Positions 43,072-52,731 of a DNA stretch of 64,000 nucleotides are shown piece by piece. How positions within the stretch are numbered: the first letter of the stretch is position 1; the number at the start of each line of letters is the position of its first letter. The notes beneath the pieces were generated by a model that had not been told where the DNA came from, did no database searches, and saw only the letters and a program-made list of their open reading frames with translations. The position numbers were made by a program, and so were the translations under genes. Source of the stretch: Amphibiibacter pelophylacis (GTDB taxonomy: Bacteria > Pseudomonadota > Gammaproteobacteria > Burkholderiales > Burkholderiaceae_C); NCBI RefSeq assembly GCF_037688875.1, contig NZ_JAWDIE010000016.1:1-64000 (forward strand). The letters run 5' to 3'.

Positions 43072-44496
43072 TCACTCCCGCGTCACCCGCACCAGCTCCT
43101 CGCGCGAGGTGATGCCGGCCTGCACCAGGCGCTCGCCGTCCTGGCGCATGGACACCAGGCCCTCGGCCAGCGCGGCGCGGGTCAGCTCCTGGTCGCTGCT
43201 GCGGTTGTGGATGTGGCTGCGCAGGCCGTCGGTGCAGGCCATCCACTCGTAGACGCCGGTGCGGCCTTTGTAGCCGGTGCTGCTGCAGTGCGCGCAGCCC
43301 ACCGGGCGCCAGCCGCCCTCGGGCGCGGGGGTTTTGCACTGTGGGCAGAGCTGGCGCACCAGGCGCTGGGCCAGCACGCCCAGCAGGCTGGAGCTGAGCA
43401 GAAAAGGCTCGATCCCCATGTCCGCCAGGCGCGTCACGGCGCTGGGCGCGTCGTTGGTGTGCAGCGTGGCCAGCACCAGGTGACCGGTCAGGCTGGCCTG
43501 AACGGCGATCTGCGCGGTTTCGAAATCGCGGATCTCGCCGATCATGATGATGTCCGGATCCTGACGCAGGATGGCGCGCAGGGCGCGGGCGAAGCTCAGT
43601 TCGATCCGGCTGTTGACCTGCGTCTGGCCGATGCCGGGCAGCTCGTATTCGATGGGATCTTCGACCGTCAGGATGTTGGTGGTGTCGGTGCGCAGGCCGG
43701 ACAGCGCGGCGTACAGCGTCGTCGTCTTGCCCGAACCCGTGGGCCCGGTGACCAGCACGATGCCGTGCGGCTGCTGCACGGCGCGGCCAAAGCCGTTGCG
43801 CACGGTGGCCGACATGCCCAGGCGGTCCAGGCTCAGGCGCGAGCTGCTTTTGTCCAGCAGACGCAGCACCGCGCGCTCGCCGTGTGCCGAGGGCAGGGTA
43901 GAGACGCGCACGTCGATCGCCCGGTTGCCGATGCGCAGCGAAATGCGTCCGTCCTGCGGCAGGCGCTTTTCAGCGATGTCCAGCTCGGCCATGATTTTCA
44001 GGCGCGAAATCAGCGCGGCGTGCAGCGCCTTGTTGGGCTGGACGACCTCGCGCAGCGTGCCGTCCACGCGAAAACGCACGCTGGAATGGCGCTCGTAGGG
44101 CTCGATGTGGATGTCGCTGGCGCCTTCGCGCGCGGCCTGCGTGAGCAGCGCGTTGAGCATGCGGATGATGGGCGCGTCGTCGGCCGTCTCCAGCAGGTCT
44201 TCGATGGCGGGCAGCTCCTGCATCAGGCGCGACAGGTCCACCGCGCTTTCCACCTCGGAGATGACGTTGGCCGCGCTGTTGTCGCTGCCGCTGTAGGCGG
44301 CGTCGATGCGCTGGCGCAGGCTGTCGGCCTCGTCCGGGCAGATGCGGTCCACGGCCTGCGTGCGGCAGACTTCGGCGATGGCGTGGCGCGGCGTCGCCGG
44401 GCTGACCCACAGCGTCAGGCTGTCGGCGTCGCGCTCCAGCAGCGTCAGGTGGCTTTTGGCCCAGCCGTAGGGCAGCGGATGCCGGGAGGTGGCCAT
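43072..44496 (-). CDS. gspE: Type II secretion ATPase GspE
   Basis: 474 residues from ATG 44496. Walker A is VTGPTGSGKTTTLY and Walker B is DPDIIMIGEIRD, with the Asp box between and the zinc tetracysteine (LCPQCKTP and CAHCSSTGYKGRTG). It powers pseudopilus assembly from the cytoplasm. It is the last gene of the gsp operon. Only 69 bp separate its stop from the convergent mltD gene, so the expected gspF is not there. It begins 5 bp from the end of gspD. Confidence 0.95.
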   Translation of the reverse strand: MATSRHPLPYGWAKSHLTLLERDADSLTLWVSPATPRHAIAEVCRTQAVDRICPDEADSLRQRIDAAYSGSDNSAANVISEVESAVDLSRLMQELPAIEDLLETADDAPIIRMLNALLTQAAREGASDIHIEPYERHSSVRFRVDGTLREVVQPNKALHAALISRLKIMAELDIAEKRLPQDGRISLRIGNRAIDVRVSTLPSAHGERAVLRLLDKSSSRLSLDRLGMSATVRNGFGRAVQQPHGIVLVTGPTGSGKTTTLYAALSGLRTDTTNILTVEDPIEYELPGIGQTQVNSRIELSFARALRAILRQDPDIIMIGEIRDFETAQIAVQASLTGHLVLATLHTNDAPSAVTRLADMGIEPFLLSSSLLGVLAQRLVRQLCPQCKTPAPEGGWRPVGCAHCSSTGYKGRTGVYEWMACTDGLRSHIHNRSSDQELTRAALAEGLVSMRQDGERLVQAGITSREELVRVTRE

Positions 44497-44501
44497 GCGG
44501 A

Positions 44502-46925
44502 TCAGCGGTTGGCGAAGGGGTAGACGGGATCCGGCTGCACGGGGGCGGCCGGGGGCGCCGTGACAGCCGCCGGAGCAGGCGCTGCGGGAAGCGGCGCTGC
44601 CGGGACCGGAACAGGCCTGGGCGCAGGTGCGGGAACGGGGGCAGGCTGGACCACCGTCGCAGGCACCGGCAGTGGCACCGGGATGACGGCGGCCGGCTGC
44701 GGCGGGATTAGCGCGGGCAGCTGAGGCCCGGCGTTGACGTTGCTCATGACGCTGCTGGGCTCGGGCTGGGCCTCGGCCTGGCGGGCGCGGATCATGTCGT
44801 AGCGGTCCAGCGTCAGGCGGTCGGCGCTGGCGCTGGTCGGCAGGATGACGGGGCGCAGGAAAACCATCAGATCGGTCTTGATGCGCTGGCGGTTGCGCGA
44901 GCGGAACAGCCCGCCCACCAGCGGCAGGTCGCCCAGGCCTGGCACGCGGTTGTCCTCGTCGGTGTACTCGTCCTTGAGCAGGCCGCCCAGCACCAGGGTC
45001 TGGCCGTCGTTGACGACCACGGTGGTTTCGATGGCGCTCTTGTCGGTGGTCGGGCCCAGCGCGCTTTGCGAGCGCACGGCCGAGTTCTCCTGGAAGATGC
45101 GCATGCGGATGGTGCCGTCCTCGCCGATCTGGCTCTTGACGCGCAGCGTCAGGCCCACGTCCTGGCGCTCGATGGTCTGGAAGGGGTTGGCCGAGCTGCC
45201 CGAACTGCCGGTGTTGGTGAAGCTGCCGGTCACGAAGGGCACGTTCTGGCCGATGACGATCTTGGCTTCCTCGTTGTCCAGTGCGACCAGGTTGGGCGTG
45301 GACAGCACGTTGGCGCCGGTGTTCTGCTGCAGGAAACGCGCCAGCGCGCCCAGCGTGTAAATGCCGCCAAAGCTGCGCAGGATGCCCACGTTCAGGCCAC
45401 CCAGGGCGCCGGTGGCCGCCGTGGCGGCCACGCTGGCGGCGCCGCTCAGGCCCTGCGCCGCAGCGGCCGACAGGCCGATGATGTTGGTGCCGTCGCTGCC
45501 GAAGTTGGTGCCCAGGCCCAGCAGCGTGCCGTCGCCCTTGTTGCCGAACAGGTTCTGCCATTGCACGCCCACGGCGGCCAGCTTTTCGGCATCGACCTTG
45601 ACGATCATCGATTCGACATAGACCTGCGCGCGGCGCATGTCGAGCTGGTCGATGGCGCTGCGGATCTGTCGGTAAAGCGGCTCGGGCGCGGTGATGATGA
45701 GCGAATTGGACGCCGGATCGGCCTGGATGAATCCGCCCGTGGACGGCGGCGCCACCGGGGTCACCGGCGTGGTCGCAGCTGCGCTGCTGGCCCCGGCGCC
45801 ACTGCCGCCCGAGGCCACCACCGGTGCGGCCTGAACGGGCGCCGCTGCGCTGCCACTGCCTCCCGCGCCCGACCCGGCGTCGGGAAAGGCCGCGCGTAGC
45901 ACCGTAGCCAGACGAACCGCATCAGCGTTTTTCAGAGGCACGACCCAGACGCTGCCCGGCGGCCCCTGAGTGGGCTGATCCAGCCGCGCGATGAGCTGGC
46001 GCGCTTCGGCCAGCTGCGCCCGGGTGGCCGCCTGCAGGATCAGGCTGTTGTTGCGCGGGTCGGCCAGCACGGTCACGCTGCCGTCCGAATCGCCGCCCGT
46101 CTGCACAGCGCCCGGCATGGCCATGCCGCTGCGCCGGGTGGGGACGTTGACCGGCGCCGCGCCACCGCCGCCACCGGTCAGGCGCTGGACCAGCGGCGCT
46201 AGGTCGGTGGCGATGGCGTAGCGCAGCACGACCACGTCGAACTGGCTGCTGGCCGGTCGGTCCATGGCCGAAATGATGGTCGCCAGGCGGCGCAGATTGT
46301 CGGCGTAATCGGTGATGACCAGCGTGCCGTTACCGGGGTTGGCGTTGATGGTGTTGTTGGGGCTGATCAGAGGGCGCAGCACCGGCAGCAGGCTGTTGGG
46401 GTTCTCGTACTGCAGCTGGAAAATCTGGGTGACGATCTGCTCGCCCCGCGCCCGCGCGGCGGGTGTCGTCACCACGGGCGAGGCCAGCAGCTTGGCGTCG
46501 GCCTCGGGCACGACTTTGAGCAGATCGCCGCTGTCAACCACCGTGTAGCCCAGGCCGCGCAGCGCGGCCAGGAAGCTGCTGTAGGCGCGGGCGGGGGTCA
46601 GCGGCTCCTGGCTGTACAGCGTGATCGTGCCGCGCACGCGCGGGTCAACCACGAAAGGCTTGTTCAGGATGGCGCCCATGGCGCGGGTGACGGCGTCAAT
46701 TTCGGCGTTGACGAAGTTCAGCGTCAGGCCTTCTTCCCGGGCGGCTTTGCGGCTTTCCTTGCGCGACTGCGCCTGCGCCGGGAGGGCGGCCAGCGGCGCC
46801 AGCTGCGCGGCCACCAGCAGCGCGCACACCACCGGCCGCAGGCGCGGGCGCAGTGCGGCGCGCTGCAGGGCGGCGGCCTTTTGGGGCTGCGGGCGGGAAT
46901 CGGGGCGGTCAGTATCGTGGGACAT
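44502..46925 (-). CDS. gspD: Type II secretin GspD
   Basis: 807 residues from ATG 46925; the signal sequence is preceded by a charged region (the hydrophobic core is PVVCALLVAAQLAPLAAL). The N0 domain (LTLNFVNAEIDAVTRAMGAI), N1-N3 repeats and the secretin pore with VPGLGDLPLVGGLF are present. It forms the outer-membrane channel of type II secretion. Two low-complexity Gly/Ser/Ala stretches lie in N3 and around the pore (AAAQGLSGAASVAATAAT), and a Pro/Ala tail ends the protein. No pilotin gene is seen. Confidence 0.94.
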   Translation of the reverse strand: MSHDTDRPDSRPQPQKAAALQRAALRPRLRPVVCALLVAAQLAPLAALPAQAQSRKESRKAAREEGLTLNFVNAEIDAVTRAMGAILNKPFVVDPRVRGTITLYSQEPLTPARAYSSFLAALRGLGYTVVDSGDLLKVVPEADAKLLASPVVTTPAARARGEQIVTQIFQLQYENPNSLLPVLRPLISPNNTINANPGNGTLVITDYADNLRRLATIISAMDRPASSQFDVVVLRYAIATDLAPLVQRLTGGGGGAAPVNVPTRRSGMAMPGAVQTGGDSDGSVTVLADPRNNSLILQAATRAQLAEARQLIARLDQPTQGPPGSVWVVPLKNADAVRLATVLRAAFPDAGSGAGGSGSAAAPVQAAPVVASGGSGAGASSAAATTPVTPVAPPSTGGFIQADPASNSLIITAPEPLYRQIRSAIDQLDMRRAQVYVESMIVKVDAEKLAAVGVQWQNLFGNKGDGTLLGLGTNFGSDGTNIIGLSAAAAQGLSGAASVAATAATGALGGLNVGILRSFGGIYTLGALARFLQQNTGANVLSTPNLVALDNEEAKIVIGQNVPFVTGSFTNTGSSGSSANPFQTIERQDVGLTLRVKSQIGEDGTIRMRIFQENSAVRSQSALGPTTDKSAIETTVVVNDGQTLVLGGLLKDEYTDEDNRVPGLGDLPLVGGLFRSRNRQRIKTDLMVFLRPVILPTSASADRLTLDRYDMIRARQAEAQPEPSSVMSNVNAGPQLPALIPPQPAAVIPVPLPVPATVVQPAPVPAPAPRPVPVPAAPLPAAPAPAAVTAPPAAPVQPDPVYPFANR

Positions 46926-46942
46926 GCAAAGCGGCACCGGGG

Positions 46943-47812
46943 TCAACCGACGCTGAGTAAGGCCACCGCGCCCTGGCGGCGGCCGAGAATGTTGAGAAGA
47001 TTGTCCAGCGCGCCCGCGCGGTCGGGCGCGGCGCTGGCCTGGCCCTGAAAGCGCAGGCGTCCGCCCTGGAGCTGGCCCTGGCCCTGCAAGCGCAGCGCGC
47101 CGTCCAGAGTCGTCAGGGTGACCTGGGGGCCTGCGCCTGCAGCGCCGCTCTGGGGCCCCTGAACCGTCAGGCGGTAGCTGCCCAACTCGGGCAGGGTGGA
47201 CAGGCGCGAGGCCATGTGCAGGAAATCGGCCTGCAGCTGCCCGGACAGCGCCACCGTGCCATTGTGGCCGGACAGGCTCAGATCCTGCCCCTGCAGGCGC
47301 ACACGGCCGCTGGGCGCCAGGGTGTTCCAGGGCGTGCCCAGCGCGGCCAGCCAGGTGGCCGGCCAGTCGCCCAGATCGGCGGCGCCCCGGCCGCTGGCAT
47401 CGTCCGGGCTCAGGCGCAGCTGCCACTGGCGCCAGCCGGGCACCAGCAGGGCCTGCACGGGCTGCGCCATGCAGCAGTCCTGACGCAAAACCAGCGCGGG
47501 CAGCAGACCACGCCAGTGGCTGGACCAGCTCAGGCGGCCCGGCAGCACCACGGGCGCGCCGCTGCCCGCACCGGCGCTGAGCAGCACCGTGGCCGATCCG
47601 CGCCAGACGCTGCCCTCGGTCGCCGCCCAGATCACCCGCCCGCCGCTGGCCTGCGCCACCGCAGCGCCCAGCCACGACGCTGGCGCCCAAATCATGACGC
47701 CCACGAGCAGCCCCAGCAGCCCCCCGACCCAGGCCCAGCGCAGGGCAGGGCGGCCGGTGCGCGACTGGCGCGGCGCACGCGCTGTCCGCTGAGGCATCGC
47801 GAACCCCTTCAT
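46943..47812 (-). CDS. gspN: Type II secretion protein GspN
   Basis: 289 residues from ATG 47812, overlapping the gspM stop (ATGA). One N-terminal membrane helix (ALRWAWVGGLLGLLVGVMI) is followed by a periplasmic beta-rich domain (SSHWRGLLPALVLRQDCC, SYRLTVQGPQSG), the GspN layout. GspN is an accessory inner-membrane component found in a subset of systems. The position between M and D supports the call. Confidence 0.85.
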   Translation of the reverse strand: MKGFAMPQRTARAPRQSRTGRPALRWAWVGGLLGLLVGVMIWAPASWLGAAVAQASGGRVIWAATEGSVWRGSATVLLSAGAGSGAPVVLPGRLSWSSHWRGLLPALVLRQDCCMAQPVQALLVPGWRQWQLRLSPDDASGRGAADLGDWPATWLAALGTPWNTLAPSGRVRLQGQDLSLSGHNGTVALSGQLQADFLHMASRLSTLPELGSYRLTVQGPQSGAAGAGPQVTLTTLDGALRLQGQGQLQGGRLRFQGQASAAPDRAGALDNLLNILGRRQGAVALLSVG

Positions 47813-48327
47813 GGCGCGCCCGCCAGAGTCAGCACGATCTGGCCCGACCAGCCCTGGGGACCGTGATCGAGCTGGACCTGGCCGGGCCGCGCCTGCGCGC
47901 CCAGCTGCACGGCCTGCAGCCAGCGCTGCAGCGCCTGCGGGCCGACGTTTTTGAGCGTCAGCGTCGCGCTGTCGCCCTGCACGCTGAGTTGCCCGGCGGC
48001 GCCCAGCGCCTGCGTGGCGGCGTCCAGCGCCTGCTGGCGCTGCTGGGCGGACAGCGGCGCCAGCCCGGGCTGTTTGCGCAGCACGCTGGCCTGCGCCACC
48101 TGCTGCTGCACCTGATCGTTCTGGGCGCGCAGCTGGGCCAGCTCGGCCTGCGCCCGCGGAATTCCCTTGAGGGCAGGACGCAGCAGCCCGCCCCACAGCA
48201 CCAGCAGCGCCACAGCCACGCCCGCAATCAGCACGCCCCGGCGCTCGCGCGGCTGAAGGGCGGTCCAGCGCTGCCTGAGCGGCTGGGCCAACGCGGCAAA
48301 GTTTGCGAAAGCGCCCCTGCGGCTCAT
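47809..48327 (-). CDS. gspM: Type II secretion protein GspM
   Basis: 172 residues. A short cytoplasmic start is followed by one helix (RGVLIAGVAVALLVLWGGLL), a coiled segment and a small periplasmic ferredoxin-like domain, the standard GspM form. It works with GspL and GspE in the inner-membrane platform. It overlaps both gspL and gspN by 4 bp. Confidence 0.88.
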   Translation of the reverse strand: MSRRGAFANFAALAQPLRQRWTALQPRERRGVLIAGVAVALLVLWGGLLRPALKGIPRAQAELAQLRAQNDQVQQQVAQASVLRKQPGLAPLSAQQRQQALDAATQALGAAGQLSVQGDSATLTLKNVGPQALQRWLQAVQLGAQARPGQVQLDHGPQGWSGQIVLTLAGAP

Positions 48328-49601
48328 GGCGTTCCCCCCACGGGCAGGGGTCGCAGGCGCACGGCAGCGCCTTCGTCCAGCACCTGCAGGCCCTGCTCGC
48401 GCAGACTGGCGGCGAAAGTCTGCTGCTGCTCACCGCTCCAGGTGCCGCGCTGCAGGCTCAGGCTGGCGCCGTCGTAGTTCAGGCGGCTGGCGGGCGCAGC
48501 CCCGGCGGGCCAGGCCGATGCGGCGGCGCCCATCAGCACGGCGAAATCGGCCGGATCGCTGGCGCCCGTGCGCTGGCGCAAGCCCTGCAGCGCCTGGCGC
48601 ACCTGCAGCGGGGCATCCAGCAGCACGGGAATCTCCGGGAAAGCGGTTTTGACCGAGGCCTGAATGTGCTGCCCCAGCCGCTGCGCCTCGTGCGAGAGCT
48701 GCCACCAGCGCAGGTTCAGCCCCACCACGGCCAGCAGGACCAGCGCGGCCAGGCCCCAGCGGGCCGGGCGCCACGTGGGTTGGCCCAGTTCGCGGCCCAG
48801 GCGCTGCAGGTGCTGCCAGCCCTTGCGCGCGGGCTGAAGATCAAACTGCAGCAACTGCCACGGCGAGCGGCTGGCCTGCAGCCAGCGCTGGCTGTCGGAC
48901 AACACCGGCACAGGCTGGCGCAGCCAGCGTTCGGCCACCGAGGCGGCAGCAGGGGCGGCAGTCCAGGTGGCTGTCCATGTGGCGCTAGGGCCATCGCCCG
49001 CCAGCGCACCGGCCAGCGCCTGGCGCGCGTGCCCCCCGGCCAGCGGCCAGACAGCGACGCCGTCGGCATCGGTCCAGACGATCTGTCCGCCATCTTCGCC
49101 CTCCAGTGCCGGACCTTCGCTGAAGTGACCATAGCCGCTGGAGGGCCGTGAGTCGTCCTCCGGCCCCGGGCCGCTCTGGCCGGGCCAGGACAGCGGATGG
49201 GCGCGCTCGGCGCGGTGCCCGGCGGCCTCCAGCACGCGCAGCAGGGCCGCGAGACGCTGGCGCGCCATCACTGCGACCCAGGTCTCGCTGCCCGGCGCAG
49301 CGCCCTGTGGCAGCGCCAGATGCAGGTCGGGCGTGTCGTCCAGGACCTGATCTTCCAGCGCGTTCCCCAGCACGGCACGCAGCTTGGCGCGCGGCGCCTT
49401 GGGCAGGGTCAGGCGGTGCCAGGCCACGGCACTGTCGGGCAGCAGCAGCACGCATTCGGCGGCCTGCGGCAGGCGGCCCGCAGCGCTGCAGCCCGAGGCC
49501 AGCACGGTGTCGCCCTGCACCAGCAGGTGGTCCAGCGGCGTGGCGTCGTCCGGCACGGGAGCGCGGTTCGGGTCGGGCAGCAGGACAAGCAGGGTGGTCA
49601 T
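48324..49601 (-). CDS. gspL: Type II secretion protein GspL
   Basis: 425 residues. A cytoplasmic actin-like N-terminal region (VAWHRLTLPKAPRAKLRAVLGNALEDQVLDD), a single helix at about 275-292 (WGLAALVLLAVVGLNLRWW) and a C-terminal periplasmic domain match GspL, which links GspE to the pseudopilus. A variable Ala/Trp/Thr stretch (ATWTATWTAAPAAA) precedes the helix. It begins 9 bp after the gspK stop. Confidence 0.88.
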   Translation of the reverse strand: MTTLLVLLPDPNRAPVPDDATPLDHLLVQGDTVLASGCSAAGRLPQAAECVLLLPDSAVAWHRLTLPKAPRAKLRAVLGNALEDQVLDDTPDLHLALPQGAAPGSETWVAVMARQRLAALLRVLEAAGHRAERAHPLSWPGQSGPGPEDDSRPSSGYGHFSEGPALEGEDGGQIVWTDADGVAVWPLAGGHARQALAGALAGDGPSATWTATWTAAPAAASVAERWLRQPVPVLSDSQRWLQASRSPWQLLQFDLQPARKGWQHLQRLGRELGQPTWRPARWGLAALVLLAVVGLNLRWWQLSHEAQRLGQHIQASVKTAFPEIPVLLDAPLQVRQALQGLRQRTGASDPADFAVLMGAAASAWPAGAAPASRLNYDGASLSLQRGTWSGEQQQTFAASLREQGLQVLDEGAAVRLRPLPVGGTP

Positions 49602-49610
49602 GGGGCGATT

Positions 49611-50618
49611 CTAGGGCGTCTGGAGCCGGGTTTGCGTGTCCAGCGCCGTGAGCTGCAGGCCCATGCGCAGCACCAGCGATTCTTTTTCCAGCACCAGGTC
49701 GTCCATGCGCAGGCGTCCGGTGACGCGGAAAAAGCGTGTGGACACAGCCACCCGGGCGCTGGTCAGCAGGCTGTCGGGCACGCTGGGCGGCAGCGACTGG
49801 CGCAGGGCGGGGATGCCATTCCAGGGCCGCGTGGCACGATCCTGCACCAGCTGCTGCGCCGCGCCCAGCGGCAGATCGAGCAGCGCGGCCAGCACTTCGC
49901 GCGGCGCGGTGTTGACGTTGACCGGCGTGACCACGGGCAGCAGCGTCAGCCACGGCCGCAGCGCGTCCAGCACCGCAGGCGTCACGCCCAGCCAGCGCAG
50001 GTCGTCGAAACGGCGGGGCGGCAGCGGCGCGTTGCCGTCCTCCGAGGCGCCCCAGGCGCGCAGCAGGCCCTGGGCGATCTGTCCGGCGGTCTCGCGGCCC
50101 ACCTTGGCCTGCTCGCACAGGCGCTGGACCACGGCCAGCTCGACCGGGCTGATGATGTCCTTGCCCGTGGCCGGATCACGAGCGATCAGGTTGCGCAGGT
50201 TGTAGGCAGCCTGCGCGTCCTCGATGTGGCCGGACAGGAAGGCGTCGGGCAGGCTGCTGCTGTCGGTGGCGTTGGCTGTCGCGCCGTCACCGCCCTGGCC
50301 TGCGGCCAGAAAAGTCGACAGGCGCGATTCGGCCAGCGGCACCGCCCAGGGCTCGCCCAGCGTGTCGACGCTGCTGCTGCGCGCGTCTTCGCGCAGGATG
50401 AGCATGGCCCAGTCCAGCGCGCCGGTCAGCAGCCAGTCGGCCTGGCCTCGGGCGCGTTCGGCGGTTTCGACCTGCAGGGATCGCCACTGCTGCCAGACCA
50501 GCCCGGCGGCCAGCGTGGTGATGACGCTGACGGTGAGCAGCGCCAGCAGCAGCGCCGCCCCGCGCTGGCGCCACCGCAAGGGCCTGAAGGGCCTGTTTTG
50601 AGCGCCGCGCCGCGTCAT
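49611..50618 (-). CDS. gspK: Type II secretion minor pseudopilin GspK
   Basis: 335 residues. The leader ends QRG/AALLLALLTVSVITTL and lacks Glu5, normal for GspK, which caps the pseudopilus. The alpha domain (EDAQAAYNLRNLIA) and the calcium/beta domain (VNVNTAPREVLAALL) are recognisable. It overlaps gspJ by 4 bp. Confidence 0.92.
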   Translation of the reverse strand: MTRRGAQNRPFRPLRWRQRGAALLLALLTVSVITTLAAGLVWQQWRSLQVETAERARGQADWLLTGALDWAMLILREDARSSSVDTLGEPWAVPLAESRLSTFLAAGQGGDGATANATDSSSLPDAFLSGHIEDAQAAYNLRNLIARDPATGKDIISPVELAVVQRLCEQAKVGRETAGQIAQGLLRAWGASEDGNAPLPPRRFDDLRWLGVTPAVLDALRPWLTLLPVVTPVNVNTAPREVLAALLDLPLGAAQQLVQDRATRPWNGIPALRQSLPPSVPDSLLTSARVAVSTRFFRVTGRLRMDDLVLEKESLVLRMGLQLTALDTQTRLQTP

Positions 50619-51280
50619 GGCACCACCCCCGGCGCCTGCGACAGCGACAGGCGCACGTCGCGTGTCAGCGTGCCGGATTTCAGGCGCAGCACCATGCGCA
50701 CGCCGCCGGGCAGCTGCAGGACAGGGCCACTGCCGCCGCCCGGTTTGCCGCCCTCGGCCGGAGGGCTGGTGGCGGCCACATCGTCGGACGACTGCGCGTT
50801 GGACCAGCCGTTGCGGTAGTAATACACCTGCCAGTCCAGCGCGCTGCCATCCAGCGTCAGCCAGCCCGGGCCGTCGGCGTTGGCCTGGCCCTGGCTGAAG
50901 ATCCAGTTCTCGACCAGATCGCCCGCCCGCGTCACCGGGGCGTAGGCGTAGCGCTGCCAGCGCCCCTGGCGCACGCGCCAGACGACGATCTGCAGCCCTT
51001 CAGGCTGGCGGCGCACAAAGCTGAAGCTGGCGCCGTCAAACGCCAGCGCGGGGATGGCGTCGGTACGCACCAGCGCGGCCAGATCGCTGTCCCACTGGGC
51101 CACGGCGGTCTGCAGGCGCAAAGTGTCGTCCAGCACGGCGTTGCCCGCGTCGCGCGAACGCACCAGGGTGTCCACGCCGCGCCAGGCCATGGCCGCTATC
51201 ACCGACATGATGACCAGCGCGACCAGCACCTCGACCAGGGTGAAGCCCCGGGAGGGCCGGGCAGGATGCTGTGCGTTCAT
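50615..51280 (-). CDS. gspJ: Type II secretion minor pseudopilin GspJ
   Basis: 221 residues with the motif SRG/FTLVEVLVALVIMSVIAAMAW, Glu5 present, then RGVDTLVRSRDAGNAVLDDTL, typical of GspJ. It forms the tip complex with I and K. The stop overlaps the gspK start and the start overlaps the gspI stop. Confidence 0.92.
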   Translation of the reverse strand: MNAQHPARPSRGFTLVEVLVALVIMSVIAAMAWRGVDTLVRSRDAGNAVLDDTLRLQTAVAQWDSDLAALVRTDAIPALAFDGASFSFVRRQPEGLQIVVWRVRQGRWQRYAYAPVTRAGDLVENWIFSQGQANADGPGWLTLDGSALDWQVYYYRNGWSNAQSSDDVAATSPPAEGGKPGGGSGPVLQLPGGVRMVLRLKSGTLTRDVRLSLSQAPGVVP

Positions 51281-51651
51281 CGTGGAATCACCGTGCTGAT
51301 CGACAGGAGACGGTGGCCGTCGGCATCCAGCACCGTCACATCAGCGCGGCGGAAGTTGGGATTGGGCGTGGGCTGCACGGCTATCTGTCCGCCCAGCGTC
51401 ACACCCAGCTGCTCGCAGCTGAAATCGCTGCGGCCCACGGGCGGAAACTGGCGCGCCAGGCGGATGCCGGTGAGCTGGTTGTCCGCGCACCACTGCGCCA
51501 GCGTCATGCTGCGCGCGCGTTCTGCACTGGTGGTCAGCGACTGCGCGGCGCGCAGGCCAGCGGCCAGCGCCACCGCAACGATCACCAATGCGACCAGCAC
51601 CTCGACCAGGGTGAAGCCCGCGGCTGGCTGCGGACGAGGCGGCTTCCTCAT
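51277..51651 (-). CDS. gspI: Type II secretion minor pseudopilin GspI
   Basis: 124 residues from ATG 51651, with the motif AAG/FTLVEVLVALVIVAVALAAG, Glu5 present, and the short GspI C-domain (WCADNQLTGIRL). It nucleates the pseudopilus tip. Both ends overlap neighbours by 4 bp. Confidence 0.92.
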   Translation of the reverse strand: MRKPPRPQPAAGFTLVEVLVALVIVAVALAAGLRAAQSLTTSAERARSMTLAQWCADNQLTGIRLARQFPPVGRSDFSCEQLGVTLGGQIAVQPTPNPNFRRADVTVLDADGHRLLSISTVIPR

Positions 51652-52220
51652 GGCTGGCCTGGGCCGCTGCCCGCACTGCCTGCACTGCCTGCATTGCCTG
51701 CATTGCGGAAGGGCCCCAGACCGTCGCTGGCCAGGGTGATCTGCTGGCCGTCCAGCGACAGCGTCACGCTCTGCGGCGGAATCAGCGGCTCGGGGCCCAG
51801 CACCAGATCGTCGGCCACCTGGCCGTTGCGGCTGACGCGCACGGCAATGGCCGCCCGGTCCAGCCAGCGCGAGGGCAGGGCGGCCCGGGCGGGCAGGCCG
51901 GCGAACAGGAAATCCGGCACCGGGCTGTCTTTGGGCGGCGTCGGCGCGTCGGTGCGGCGGTTCAGGCTGGCGGCGGGCCACCAGGTCACCGGCTGGCCGC
52001 TGGCGCGCGCGGTGGCGCGGGCGCTGTCCAGCAGGGCGGCCAGGCGCAGGCCTTCGCGGTCGAGCTGGCTGGCGGCCGGGTCGCGGATCGCCAGGCTGAC
52101 CAGTCCCGCCGAGATCGCCACAATGGCAATCACCACCATCAGCTCGATCAGGGTGAAGCCCCGGGTGTGGCCCGGCCGGCGCCGGGCGGCTTTACTGCCA
52201 GGAACCCAGATCGGCGTCAT
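51648..52220 (-). CDS. gspH: Type II secretion minor pseudopilin GspH
   Basis: 190 residues from ATG 52220, which lies inside the end of gspG; a start at 52265 would overlap more. The motif TRG/FTLIELMVVIAIVAISAGL has Glu5, followed by the GspH beta domain. The C-terminus carries in-frame NAG/SAG repeats encoded by 9-bp tandem units. It connects the tip complex to the GspG shaft. Confidence 0.88.
   Translation of the reverse strand: MTPIWVPGSKAARRRPGHTRGFTLIELMVVIAIVAISAGLVSLAIRDPAASQLDREGLRLAALLDSARATARASGQPVTWWPAASLNRRTDAPTPPKDSPVPDFLFAGLPARAALPSRWLDRAAIAVRVSRNGQVADDLVLGPEPLIPPQSVTLSLDGQQITLASDGLGPFRNAGNAGSAGSAGSGPGQP
51673..51708 (-). repeat. Four 9-bp tandem units at the gspH 3' end
   Basis: Units GCACTGCCT, GCACTGCCT, GCATTGCCT and GCATTGCGG encode AGN/AGS-type repeats near the GspH C-terminus. 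Unit number can change without altering the frame. Confidence 0.85.
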
Positions 52221-52659
52221 TCCCCTGGCCTCCCGGCTGGCCGTCAGCGCCGAGGCTGAAGACATCGAAATCGCCGTGCACGCCGGGGCTCAGGTACTGA
52301 TAGGGTTTGCCCCAGGGATCGGTCGGCAGCTTGTCGATGTAGGGCTTCCAGTTCTGCGGTTTGGGGTCGGTCGTGGGCTGCTGCACCAGCGCCTGCAGGC
52401 CCTGCGCTGAAGTGGGATAGCGCTGGTTGTCCAGCTTGTACAGTTTGAGCGCCTGGCTGAGGTTGCTGATGTCGGTGCGCGCCGCCGTCACGCGCGCCTC
52501 GGCGGCGCGGTCCAGCACATTGGGCACGATGAGTGCGGCCAGCACGCCGATGATGACCAGCACCACCATCAGCTCGATCAGGGTGAAGCCACGCATCACC
52601 CCGTGCGGCTGGCGGGAGCAGGAGTGCAGGGCAGGGCGTCGGACGGGGACAGCGGTCAT
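52192..52659 (-). CDS. gspG: Type II secretion major pseudopilin GspG
   Basis: 155 residues from ATG 52659. An internal ATG at 52596 would leave only a three-residue leader before MRG/FTLIELMVVLVIIGVLAALI. The mature part includes ISNLSQALKLYKLDNQRYPT and the conserved LPTDPWGKPYQYLSPG and DVFSLGADGQPGGQG calcium loop of GspG, the shaft subunit. It is the first gene of the leftward gsp operon, divergent from gspC across 72 bp. Confidence 0.94.
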   Translation of the reverse strand: MTAVPVRRPALHSCSRQPHGVMRGFTLIELMVVLVIIGVLAALIVPNVLDRAAEARVTAARTDISNLSQALKLYKLDNQRYPTSAQGLQALVQQPTTDPKPQNWKPYIDKLPTDPWGKPYQYLSPGVHGDFDVFSLGADGQPGGQGNDADLGSWQ

Positions 52660-52731
52660 GGTGGGGCTTTCGGGATTCCGGCAGTTCAAGCCTTGGATGA
52701 TAATGCGACAGCGCTTTTTTCTGCCGAGCCC